The translations under genes and the position numbers were made by a program. This document shows positions 17,713 to 26,082 of a DNA stretch of 53,180 nucleotides, piece by piece; position 1 is the first letter of the stretch; each line of letters starts with the position of its first letter. The stretch is from the NCBI GenBank assembly GCA_036480335.1, contig JAZGGH010000122.1, positions 1-53,180 of the forward strand. The letters run 5' to 3'. This DNA is from JAZGER01 sp036480335. GTDB lineage: Bacteria > Pseudomonadota > Gammaproteobacteria > DSM-19610. The notes under the pieces are model-generated. The model was not told where the DNA came from and ran no database searches. It worked only from the letters and a program-made list of their open reading frames with translations.

Positions 17713-17722
17713 AAAAAGCAGA

Positions 17723-18751
17723 TTATGGCGCTGTCAGCCTGTCACTCACATGCAGGGGTTTTGTCGCTTTCATAACAACTGCATAGCTGACTTTTTCGAA
17801 CACCCGGAAGACCATAATCAGACCGGCTTCTTCATCGGGTAATTTAATCGCATCGTTCTTTTTACTACTGAAACGGTCGGCGACAATCTCACCGCGTTGT
17901 TCAACGGCCATCACGGTTCCCTGGGCAATATTTTCACGTTCACCCAGGTTGATAACGACAATCTGGTACTGGCCAATCTGAGTGACACCATCAACAACCG
18001 CAATGATGGAACCTTCAGGCTCAGATGCAGGTGGTTGGGGTGAGAAATAGGCATTGATTGTCTCGGATGGCGAAGGCAGGACACGATCACCATTGATAAT
18101 CTCGCGTGTCGTTTTCAGCAGCTTCAACGTTGATGGATCTCCACTGCGTGTCAGTTTGCCTTCACCCAGATAAATGGCTTCATAACCCAGCACTTCTCCT
18201 GATTCAGGGTCGATATATGTCTGACCGGGCTGGAACAGATTAAAGCGATGGCCATCATCAGCAGAAATGCCGCGCACATAGACACTGTCGCCGGCACCGG
18301 TGATCAGGTGTTCGTCAGCACTGGAAACGACATAGGCAGCCTGTGCAAGCTCGTCTTTGTCCACCACCAGGGGTTTTGACAAAAACTGCTTGATGCTTTC
18401 ATACGCAATGGCCGGGATAGCACCATCCAGATTTTCGCTACGTATTGTGGGTGACAGTTTCACCGTCCGGTAGCCACGATGCAGTTGCAGACGGGGTTTA
18501 CCATCAATATAAACCAGCGTCAGTCTGTCGCCAGGGTAGATTAAATGGGGGTTGGCCACCTGTGGATTGGCCTGCCAGATTTCTGGCCACAACCAGGGGT
18601 CTTCCAGGAACAGCCCCGAAATATCCCACAATGTATCGCCCTTTTTCACTGTGTAGTGATCAGGATGATCCTGTTTGAGCGTGGCGGCATTCGAGCAAAT
18701 GCTCATTAATCCCAGAATAAGCGCCAAGGCGAGTGATTTGTAATGTGGCAT
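17723..18751 (-). CDS. LysM-domain periplasmic protein
   Basis: This protein has a signal peptide (ALALILGLMSICSNA-ATL) and then one LysM peptidoglycan-binding domain, HYTVKKGDTLWDISGLF to IYPGDRLTLVY (about residues 32-80). The remaining 260 residues contain beta-rich repeats without a known catalytic motif. ATG at 18751 is chosen because AAAGGG lies six bases upstream and the protein then starts at its signal peptide. The open frame continues upstream to 18877, but that part runs into the repeat element at 18796-18941. In many gammaproteobacteria this gene sits directly upstream of dprA and divergent from def. Confidence 0.88.
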   Translation of the reverse strand: MPHYKSLALALILGLMSICSNAATLKQDHPDHYTVKKGDTLWDISGLFLEDPWLWPEIWQANPQVANPHLIYPGDRLTLVYIDGKPRLQLHRGYRTVKLSPTIRSENLDGAIPAIAYESIKQFLSKPLVVDKDELAQAAYVVSSADEHLITGAGDSVYVRGISADDGHRFNLFQPGQTYIDPESGEVLGYEAIYLGEGKLTRSGDPSTLKLLKTTREIINGDRVLPSPSETINAYFSPQPPASEPEGSIIAVVDGVTQIGQYQIVVINLGERENIAQGTVMAVEQRGEIVADRFSSKKNDAIKLPDEEAGLIMVFRVFEKVSYAVVMKATKPLHVSDRLTAP

Positions 18752-18795
18752 ATGCATCCCTTTCATGATCCTGAAAATACAACCGAAATTTATCT

Positions 18796-18941
18796 TTAAC
18801 AGGCTGTTGAAAACCCTCATGCGGCACAATCCTGCGTTAAAAAATCGGCTCAAAATGCTCATGTACTGCGTGTACACTGTGCTTTTTCGCCAATTTTTGC
18901 CTTGTCTTGCGCTCGCCTGAGACTTTTCAACAACCTGTTAA
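18796..18941 (+). repeat. MITE-like element, copy A (138 bp core with TTAA flanks)
   Basis: The core 18800-18937 begins CAGGCTGTTGAAAA and ends TTTTCAACAACCTG, which are inverted repeats with one mismatch. TTAA flanks both sides and looks like a 4-base target duplication. No transposase is encoded. A second copy in the same orientation lies at 40190-40328 and differs by five substitutions and a few homopolymer length changes. The element lies in the shared upstream region of the LysM gene and def, 45 bases before the LysM start. Confidence 0.85.
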
Positions 18942-19072
18942 GCAATTGATTCAATGATCTATAACGGCAGAACAAAGCCGGAGTGTAGCGAATATTAGCC
19001 GCGATGCAAAACCCGGGGCAGATATATCACGCTGAATTCAGGATTGTTACACGATTGTGCTAATATATTCAC

Positions 19073-19615
19073 ATGACAATCCTTGATATCCTGCATTTCC
19101 CTGATGATCGGCTAAGAACGGTGGCAAAGTCGGTTGAAGTGGTTGATGACACAATTCGGCAACTGATCGACGATATGTTTGAAACCATGTATGACGCACC
19201 CGGCATCGGGCTGGCGGCGACACAGGTCAATGTCCATCAGCAGGTGGTGGTTATGGATGTATCCGAGGACAGGAATGAGCCACTGGTTTTTATCAATCCG
19301 GAAATCATGGATTCTCAGGGCTTTGAAGAAATGGATGAAGGCTGCCTGTCGGTTCCCGGTATCTACGAGCGGGTTCAACGCGCCGATCATATCAAGGTGC
19401 GAGCCATGAACAGAGACGGCCAGGTTTTTGAACGCTATGCAACGGACCTGCTGGCTGTCTGTATCCAGCACGAAATGGATCATTTGCAGGGTAAGTTGTT
19501 TGTGGATTATCTGTCGCAGCTCAAGCGGCACCGCATCCGCAAGAAACTCATCAAGTGGAAACAGACACACCGTGGCAATCACGTCGATGCCGCTACATCT
19601 AGAGCTGATATCTGA
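19073..19615 (+). CDS. def: Peptide deformylase
   Basis: This 180-residue metalloenzyme removes the formyl group from the N-terminal methionine of new proteins. The three family motifs are present and intact: GIGLAATQ, EGCLSVPG (metal-binding Cys) and QHEMDHLQG (two metal-binding His and the catalytic Glu). It is divergent from the LysM gene and heads def-fmt-rsmB, the usual order; fmt begins 16 bases after its stop. The C-terminus is slightly longer than the core family and basic. Confidence 0.97.
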   Translation: MTILDILHFPDDRLRTVAKSVEVVDDTIRQLIDDMFETMYDAPGIGLAATQVNVHQQVVVMDVSEDRNEPLVFINPEIMDSQGFEEMDEGCLSVPGIYERVQRADHIKVRAMNRDGQVFERYATDLLAVCIQHEMDHLQGKLFVDYLSQLKRHRIRKKLIKWKQTHRGNHVDAATSRADI

Positions 19616-19631
19616 ATAATTAAGGATGGCT

Positions 19632-20567
19632 ATGCGGGTCGTATTTGCCGGAACCCCGGATTTTTCTGTGCCTGTGTTGCAGGCGCTTATTGATGCCGAT
19701 TGCGAGGTGGTGGGTGTTTATTGCCAGCCGGATCGACCGGCTGGGCGCGGACGAAAATTACAGCCTGGACCGGTGAAGCAATCTGCTCTGGATCATCAAC
19801 TGAGCATTTATCAACCGCAAAATCTGAAAACAGAGGATCTACAACAGCAATTACGGGAGCTGGCACCGGATCTGATCGTGGTGGTTGCCTACGGGCTTTT
19901 GTTACCCCAGACGGTACTGGATATTCCACCGCTGGGTTGCGTCAATCTGCACGCCTCGTTATTACCTCGCTGGCGGGGTGCGGCGCCAATTCATCGGGCT
20001 ATTCTGGCAGGCGACAGTGAAACCGGTGTTTGCCTGATGCAAATGGAAGCAGGCCTGGATACCGGTCCGGTGTTGGCGTCGGTGACTTGCGCCATTTCTG
20101 ATGAAGCTACCGCAGGCGAGTTACATGATCACCTCAGCCGGTTGTCAGCACAATTACTGGTAGATAATTTGTCTGCACTCGAAAGTCGCTCATTGAACCC
20201 CATCAGTCAGGATGATGAATCCGCCATCTATGCCCACAAACTGCAGAAAAAGGAAGCTCTGGTTGACTGGTCGCAATCTGCCGAACAGATTCAGCGGCAA
20301 GTGCGGGGATTTAATCCCTGGCCGGTTGCGCAGACGGAATATCAGGGGAAAATGTTACGTCTGTGGGCAGCCACTGTGCTCCTGGCTGACAACAGTGAAC
20401 AACCCGGTAGTGTCATTCAGGAATCGGCACAGGGCATTGATGTCGCCTGCGGAACTGGCGTGTTGAGATTGCTGGAAATCCAGATGCCAGGCAGTAAACG
20501 CATGGCGGTATCTGATTTTCTCAATGCCCGCTCCATGCTCGGCGCCTGTCTGGGGACGCAGGCTTGA
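19632..20567 (+). CDS. fmt: Methionyl-tRNA formyltransferase
   Basis: This enzyme formylates initiator Met-tRNA using 10-formyl-tetrahydrofolate. It begins MRVVFAGTPDFSVPVLQAL and has the signature NLHASLLPRWRGAAPIHRAI with the catalytic Asn-His, then a C-terminal OB-fold domain. ATG at 19632 is preferred because AAGGA stands at the right distance; ATG at 19626 would put the ribosome site directly against the codon. The stop TGA overlaps the beginning of the rsmB reading frame region. It pairs functionally with def. Confidence 0.96.
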   Translation: MRVVFAGTPDFSVPVLQALIDADCEVVGVYCQPDRPAGRGRKLQPGPVKQSALDHQLSIYQPQNLKTEDLQQQLRELAPDLIVVVAYGLLLPQTVLDIPPLGCVNLHASLLPRWRGAAPIHRAILAGDSETGVCLMQMEAGLDTGPVLASVTCAISDEATAGELHDHLSRLSAQLLVDNLSALESRSLNPISQDDESAIYAHKLQKKEALVDWSQSAEQIQRQVRGFNPWPVAQTEYQGKMLRLWAATVLLADNSEQPGSVIQESAQGIDVACGTGVLRLLEIQMPGSKRMAVSDFLNARSMLGACLGTQA

Positions 20568-20569
20568 GC

Positions 20570-21913
20570 ATGGCTAAAGCAGCAGGCCCGCGTGCACTGG
20601 CTGCAAACACTCTGGTTCAGGTCATTGATCGCGGTCAATCCCTGAGTCAGTGTCTGCCAGTTGCCATACAACAGCTTGTTGATAGCCAGGAAGCGGGTTT
20701 GTTGCAGGAGTTATGCTACGGCAGTCTACGCTGGTATCTGCGTTTGCAGGCGATAGCTGAACGATTGTTGCAGCGGCCTTTCAAACAACGTGACCGTGAT
20801 ATTCATTGCCTTATTCTGATTGGGCTCTACCAGCTCCTGTATATGGATAAACCGGCCCATGCCGTTGTTAATGAAACCGTAGCAGCCTGCGATCAACTGG
20901 ATAAGTCCTGGGCCAGGGGTGTCGTCAATGCGGTATTACGAAACAGTCAACGGCGCCACAGTGAGCTGGAAAAAATGCTGGCTAAAAAAGACAGCACAGC
21001 CACAGCGCACCCTGACTGGTTATTCAAGGCATTGCAATCTGACTGGCCGGATGATTCGCCCGCTATCGTTGAGGCCAATAATCAACGACCACCGATGACG
21101 CTACGCGTTAATCGGCAGAAAAATTCAGCCAATGAATATTTGCAGTTACTTGAAGAACAGGGGTTGTCTGCATCCGATTTGCCAGGCTGTGCTGATGCAA
21201 TTGCATTGAGTGAAGCGGTGCGTGTGGAAAATCTGCCAGGTTTTTCTACAGGTTATGTGTCTGTACAGGATGCAGCCGCCCAGTTCACTGCACATCTGCT
21301 GGATGCTCAGGCTGGCGATCGCGTGCTGGATGCATGCGCCGCACCCGGTGGCAAAACCTGTCATATTCTTGAACGGCAAGCGAATGTGCAGGAACTGATC
21401 GCGCTGGATATTGCTGCAGATCGACTCGAACGCATAAAAGAAAATCTGACGCGCCTGCAGTTGCAGGCTAGCCTGGTGGCGGCAGATGCTGCAGACACCG
21501 AGAGCTGGTGGGACGGCCGACTCTTTCAGCGTATTTTGCTGGATGCGCCCTGTTCTGCAACCGGTGTCATTCGTCGCCATCCGGATATCAGGGTTCTGCG
21601 CCGTGCCTCAGACATTGAGCCGCTGGTGCAATTGCAACAGCAGTTATTGCGTGCTTTATGGTCAATACTCGCGCCAGGTGGTGTGCTGTTGTACGCTACC
21701 TGCTCTGTACTGTTACGTGAAAATGTTCAACAATTGCAAACATTTATGAATAATCAAACGGATTGCACATTGCTGCCCATTGATCTGCCAGTCGGCAGGG
21801 CTATGGCTGTGGGTTGGCAAATTTTGCCGGGTGAAGGAGGTATGGACGGGTTTTATTATGCGCTTCTGCAAAAAGCTGTTGTCTCAGCAGAGGACAGTAG
21901 CGAACCATGTTGA
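20570..21913 (+). CDS. rsmB: 16S rRNA (cytosine-967-C5)-methyltransferase RsmB
   Basis: RsmB (Sun/Fmu) methylates C967 of 16S rRNA. An N-terminal NusB-like domain (residues about 1-140) is followed by a SAM-dependent methyltransferase domain with DACAAPGGKTCHILE, LDAPCSATGVIRRHPD (motif IV Cys) and YATCSVLLREN (motif VI catalytic Cys). ATG at 20570 is used, with AGG eight bases upstream; a TTG at 20564 would add two residues. The stop overlaps the DUF4390 gene by seven bases. Confidence 0.95.
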   Translation: MAKAAGPRALAANTLVQVIDRGQSLSQCLPVAIQQLVDSQEAGLLQELCYGSLRWYLRLQAIAERLLQRPFKQRDRDIHCLILIGLYQLLYMDKPAHAVVNETVAACDQLDKSWARGVVNAVLRNSQRRHSELEKMLAKKDSTATAHPDWLFKALQSDWPDDSPAIVEANNQRPPMTLRVNRQKNSANEYLQLLEEQGLSASDLPGCADAIALSEAVRVENLPGFSTGYVSVQDAAAQFTAHLLDAQAGDRVLDACAAPGGKTCHILERQANVQELIALDIAADRLERIKENLTRLQLQASLVAADAADTESWWDGRLFQRILLDAPCSATGVIRRHPDIRVLRRASDIEPLVQLQQQLLRALWSILAPGGVLLYATCSVLLRENVQQLQTFMNNQTDCTLLPIDLPVGRAMAVGWQILPGEGGMDGFYYALLQKAVVSAEDSSEPC

Positions 21914-22473
21914 GGCGGATATTCCTGTTCCCCTGGTGTTGTCTGATGCTGGTGGGTGTCGGTTTTGCTGACCGTGTCGCTGCCGACCATGCCGAGATTG
22001 AGGATACCCGCACCTTGCTGATAGAGGGTGTCTACCGGGTCGGTGCCCGCGTCCTGTTTGATATGGATGAAAAAGTGCTGGCGGCGCTGGACAGCGGAGT
22101 GCCTTTGGTGGTGCTGGTCGAAATTCGAGTCATACGCCGCTATTCATTTATCTGGAGTACCACCGAGTCGCAACTGAGCCAGCGTTACCGGATCCAGTTT
22201 CATGCCCTGAGTGAGCGCTATACGGTTGAAGATTTAAACAAGGGTACGCTGCAAAGTTTTCTGTATGTCAGCGATCTGCTTGATACGATTGGTACGGTTT
22301 ATGATGTGCCGGTGATCCGTGATAGCGACGTGCAGGGCCGCAAACAATATTTTGTGCGCATGCGGGTCAGTTTTGATATTGAATCATTGCCGACTCCGAT
22401 TCGGCTCTGGGCTTATTTTGGCTCTGACTGGAAACTCACAGGCGGTTGGTACGAATGGCCACTGAACCCCTGA
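21907..22473 (+). CDS. DUF4390 domain periplasmic protein
   Basis: This 188-residue protein has an N-terminal hydrophobic signal segment (IFLFPWCCLMLVGVGFA) and then a single DUF4390 domain. Recognisable parts are the EIRVIRRYSFIW strand, LSQRYRIQFHALSERYTVEDLN and the ending RLWAYFGSDWKLTGGWYEWPL. Function is unknown. The family is regularly placed between rsmB and ntrY in gamma- and betaproteobacteria, which suggests an envelope role linked to the NtrYX system. It overlaps rsmB by 7 bases and ntrY by 19 bases. Confidence 0.85.
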   Translation: MLRRIFLFPWCCLMLVGVGFADRVAADHAEIEDTRTLLIEGVYRVGARVLFDMDEKVLAALDSGVPLVVLVEIRVIRRYSFIWSTTESQLSQRYRIQFHALSERYTVEDLNKGTLQSFLYVSDLLDTIGTVYDVPVIRDSDVQGRKQYFVRMRVSFDIESLPTPIRLWAYFGSDWKLTGGWYEWPLNP

Positions 22474-24668
22474 AAAAGCGCGCAGGCCTTGGTCTGTTGC
22501 CGATGCTGTTATTGTTCGGCATGTTGCTGCTGTCACTGTCGTTGATGAGTGATGCGACGCATAATTCGGAGCGTTTCGGGCAGTTGTATTCATGGGTTCT
22601 GCTGGTGAATGCATTGGTACTGATTGTTTTGATGGCGTTGATCAGTACCAATCTTTACTGGATGGTCAGCCAATACCGCGCACGCGCGCCGGGGTCATTG
22701 TTGACCACCCGCCTGGTGATTATTTTCGTGGTACTGTCGGTGGTACCCATCAGCATTGTGTATTATTTCTCACTGCAATTTTTGCAACGCGGTATTGATT
22801 CCTGGTTTGATATAGAAGTTGAGCAGGCGTTAAATGATTCGCTGGAACTCAGTCGTACATCGCTGAATGACAAGTTGAGTAATTTACTCATTCTGACGGA
22901 AAAGGTCGCTGCAGAACTGGGCGATATTTCGACCTCTGTTTTGCCGATTGCTTTGTATGATTTACGTGTGCGAAGTTCGGCTGTAGAGCTGACGGTTTTT
23001 GGTGGGGATGGCAGGATTATTGCCTCAAGCAGACAGGCCAGTGAAGGCATTATTCCCAGTCAGTTGGGTAAGGAGATTAGTCTGGTGTTGTCGCAGGGGC
23101 GTCACTACGTGGCGCTGGATCCGATGGGGAATGCGGGTTTGTTTGTCCGTTCAGTGGTGCCTTTGAGTAGCGAGTTTCTTATGGAAACCTATACATTACA
23201 GGCCCTTTACCGTATCCCGGAGCGTGTCAGTAGACTTGCCGACAGCGTGCAATTGCAGATTAGCCGCTACAAGGAACTCTCCTATCTGCGCACGCCGTTA
23301 AAAAAAAGCTATATCCTGACGCTGACAATGGTGTTGTTACTCAGTCTTTTATCAGCGGTCTGGGCGGCTTTTAATTCTGCTCGGCGACTGGTTGAGCCGA
23401 TCAGCGAACTGGCCGACAGTACCCGACAGGTTGCACTGGGGAATTATGATCGGCGCCTGCCGGTGACCAGTGATGATGAGCTGGGTTTTCTGGTCAGCTC
23501 ATTTAATGATATGACGCAGCGGCTTTCTCAGGCGCGCGATGCCATGCAACAAAGTCAGCATGAAATTGAAGCGCAACGGACCTATCTTGAAACTGTTCTT
23601 GGCAGCCTGTCTTCCGGTGTACTGACATTTGATCATCAGGGTATTTTAAAAACGGCCAACCAGGCCGCTGAAACGGTGCTGGATGCCGCTATCAGTGACA
23701 TGATCGGCGAGCCATTGGAAACTCTGACGGAATCTTATGAACACCTGCAGCCGATGGTCGCAGCGTTATTGGAATATCGTGACTACGAGGGCGAGCAGTG
23801 GCAGCAGGAGGTGCAACTGTCATTGGCTGAAACACGGCGTGTGCTGATGTGTCGAGGGACTAAATTAGCGGTAGAGCATGAGCAGGATGCACATGGTGCA
23901 GTCGTTATTATTGATGATGTTACAGACCTGATTCGTGCTCAGCGCGAATCGGCCTGGGGTGAGGTGGCCAGACGTCTGGCTCACGAAATCAAGAATCCCT
24001 TAACCCCCATTCAGTTGTCAGCGGAGCGGATGCGCCGTAAGTATTTGAAAACAATGCAGCCGGAAGAGTCTGAGCTATTGGATAAGGCCACGCATACTAT
24101 TGTACAGCAGGTTGCATCACTGAAAGAAATGGTCAATGCTTTCAGTGATTATGCACGCACGCCGCAGTTGAATCGCAAACCCATTCTGCTGCATGACTTG
24201 CTATATGAAGTGCTTGACCTGTATAAAAGCAGTGGTAATGTTATTCGTACAGATTTTGCGAAACCTGAGCCGTTAATGAATGCGGATGCCGGACGTTTGC
24301 GGCAGTTGATACATAACCTCATAAAAAATGCGCTGGAGTCGATTCACAACAGTGAAAATGGCTATGTGCTGGTTGAAACAAGCTGGCGCATGAAAGCAGG
24401 TTCACGCGTCATTCGTTTGTCTGTTGAAGACAGTGGCGGTGGTTTTTCTGCGGATGTGCTGGCAAATATTTTTGAACCATATGTCACCACTAAAGCAAGA
24501 GGTACCGGGCTTGGTCTGGCGATTGTGAAAAAAATTGTGGAGGAGCATGATGGCCGGATTCGCGCCTTCAATACTGAAGACCAGCATGCTTCGATAGAAA
24601 TATTTTTTGATTGTGAACCGGTTCGACAATCTATGGAGTCAGGTCAGGATAATACGCCTGCGATATAA
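22455..24668 (+). CDS. ntrY: Sensor histidine kinase NtrY
   Basis: This is a 737-residue membrane sensor kinase. About three membrane segments lie in the first 110 residues and another near residue 285-310 closes a periplasmic domain. Next come HAMP (about 305-360), a PAS domain (about 375-480), and the kinase core with the phospho-acceptor His510 in ARRLAHEIKNPLTPIQ. N-box (LIHNLIKNALESI), G1 (SVEDSGGGF) and G2 (TGLGLAIVKKIVEEH) motifs are all present. NtrYX systems respond to nitrogen, redox or envelope signals depending on the organism. ATG at 22455 is used. Its partner ntrX starts 16 bases downstream. Confidence 0.93.
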   Translation: MATEPLKKRAGLGLLPMLLLFGMLLLSLSLMSDATHNSERFGQLYSWVLLVNALVLIVLMALISTNLYWMVSQYRARAPGSLLTTRLVIIFVVLSVVPISIVYYFSLQFLQRGIDSWFDIEVEQALNDSLELSRTSLNDKLSNLLILTEKVAAELGDISTSVLPIALYDLRVRSSAVELTVFGGDGRIIASSRQASEGIIPSQLGKEISLVLSQGRHYVALDPMGNAGLFVRSVVPLSSEFLMETYTLQALYRIPERVSRLADSVQLQISRYKELSYLRTPLKKSYILTLTMVLLLSLLSAVWAAFNSARRLVEPISELADSTRQVALGNYDRRLPVTSDDELGFLVSSFNDMTQRLSQARDAMQQSQHEIEAQRTYLETVLGSLSSGVLTFDHQGILKTANQAAETVLDAAISDMIGEPLETLTESYEHLQPMVAALLEYRDYEGEQWQQEVQLSLAETRRVLMCRGTKLAVEHEQDAHGAVVIIDDVTDLIRAQRESAWGEVARRLAHEIKNPLTPIQLSAERMRRKYLKTMQPEESELLDKATHTIVQQVASLKEMVNAFSDYARTPQLNRKPILLHDLLYEVLDLYKSSGNVIRTDFAKPEPLMNADAGRLRQLIHNLIKNALESIHNSENGYVLVETSWRMKAGSRVIRLSVEDSGGGFSADVLANIFEPYVTTKARGTGLGLAIVKKIVEEHDGRIRAFNTEDQHASIEIFFDCEPVRQSMESGQDNTPAI

Positions 24669-24684
24669 CTGAGATGAAAAATAA

Positions 24685-26055
24685 ATGAGCAGCGGTCACA
24701 TACTTGTCGTCGATGATGAGCCGGATATTCGTCAACTGGTTCAGGAAATTCTGGAAGATGAAGGCTACACCGTTTCGGTTGCCGAAAATGGTGAAGAAGC
24801 GCGCCGTGTACGGCGCGAGCGCAGACCTGACCTTATTTTGCTGGATATCTGGATGGATGACGTTGACGGCATTACCCTGTTGCGCGAATGGTCTGAAGCA
24901 GGCGGTCTGTCACACCCGGTGATCATTATGTCCGGACACGGCACTGTCGAAACAGCGGTGGAAGCGACGCGACTGGGCGCTTACGATTTTATCGAAAAAC
25001 CGATCTCGCTGGCCAAGTTGCTATTGGTTGTGCAGCGGGCACTGGAAGCCGACAAATTGTTACGCGAAAATACGGGTTTGCGAAAACGTGTGCAACCGGT
25101 ATCCGAACCTGTTGGCAAGGGTGCGCTGATGCAAACTCTGCGGCAGCAGGCGCAACGTATCGCACAACACAACAGTTGGGTGCTGATTAATGGCGAGCCT
25201 GGCTCCGGCAAGGAAATCGTTGCCCGATATATCCATGCACAAAGCCCTCTCCGGGAAGCTCCCTTTGTCGAGGTTGCTGTTGGTTCCGTGTCACCAGAAA
25301 ATTCTGCGGCTGAACTGTTCGGTAGTGAAGACGGTGATCAAATTAACTACGGTCGTCTTGAGCAGGCGAATGGTGGCATTTTGTTTCTTGGCAACATCAC
25401 GGATATGGACCTGCAGACCCAGGCGCGATTGCTGAGTGTTTTTCAGACGCATTCCTTTATCCGTATGGGTGGGAAAAAACCGGTGTCGATTGATATTCGG
25501 GTGATTGCAACCAGTAATAAGGACCTCGAAATGGAGGTGCGTGAAGGCCGTTTCCGAGGGGATCTGTTCTATCATCTGAATGTAGTGCCGCTGGCAGTAC
25601 CTCCATTGCGAGAACACACTGAAGATATTCCTGATTTGTTGAATTTTTATGTTGACCGACTGGTGGTTAAAGATAATCTCCCCTATCGTGAATTCAGCAC
25701 CGCCGCTCAGAATCGCTTGCGCAATTATGGCTGGCCAGGGAATATACGGGAACTGAAAAACCTCGTGCAGCGACTATTGATTCTGGGTAATGGTGCGGTG
25801 GTCGATGCGAGCGAAATAGATGCAGCATTGAGTACCGGGCATGCGTCAGAAACAACGGGAGTGGCTGCTGCACTGCCGATGGATTTGCCATTACGAGAAG
25901 CGCGTGAGCAGTTTGAAAAGGTTTATCTTGAACACCAGTTACAGGAATCAGGTGGCAGCGTTGGTAAACTTGCCAAACGTGTCGGTATGGAGCGCACACA
26001 TTTGTATCGCAAGTTGCGCAGTCTGGGGATTGATATTAAAAAGAGTGGCGACTAA
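24685..26055 (+). CDS. ntrX: NtrX-type response regulator with degenerate AAA+ domain
   Basis: This 456-residue regulator has a receiver domain with the phospho-acceptor Asp54 in LILLDIWMDD, a central AAA+ domain, and a Fis-type helix-turn-helix ending (GGSVGKLAKRVGMERTHLYRKLRSLGI). Walker A GEPGSGKE is intact at 170-177. However, the sigma-54 contact loop GAFTGA is missing: after ELFG (210-213) the sequence reads SEDGDQINYGRLEQ, and the loop is about five residues shorter. Walker B, normally FLDE, reads FLGN with Gly236-Asn237. The protein probably binds DNA but should be unable to hydrolyse ATP or activate sigma-54 in the classical way. It may act as a repressor or as a sigma-70 regulator. 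Confidence 0.92.
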   Translation: MSSGHILVVDDEPDIRQLVQEILEDEGYTVSVAENGEEARRVRRERRPDLILLDIWMDDVDGITLLREWSEAGGLSHPVIIMSGHGTVETAVEATRLGAYDFIEKPISLAKLLLVVQRALEADKLLRENTGLRKRVQPVSEPVGKGALMQTLRQQAQRIAQHNSWVLINGEPGSGKEIVARYIHAQSPLREAPFVEVAVGSVSPENSAAELFGSEDGDQINYGRLEQANGGILFLGNITDMDLQTQARLLSVFQTHSFIRMGGKKPVSIDIRVIATSNKDLEMEVREGRFRGDLFYHLNVVPLAVPPLREHTEDIPDLLNFYVDRLVVKDNLPYREFSTAAQNRLRNYGWPGNIRELKNLVQRLLILGNGAVVDASEIDAALSTGHASETTGVAAALPMDLPLREAREQFEKVYLEHQLQESGGSVGKLAKRVGMERTHLYRKLRSLGIDIKKSGD

Positions 26056-26082
26056 CCACTCCTTAGCTATGGCGACAAAACA

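Noticed and set aside
18752..18877. Longer LysM protein starting at 18877
   Set aside because: The extra 42 residues are encoded largely by the repeat element and would place the signal peptide inside the protein.
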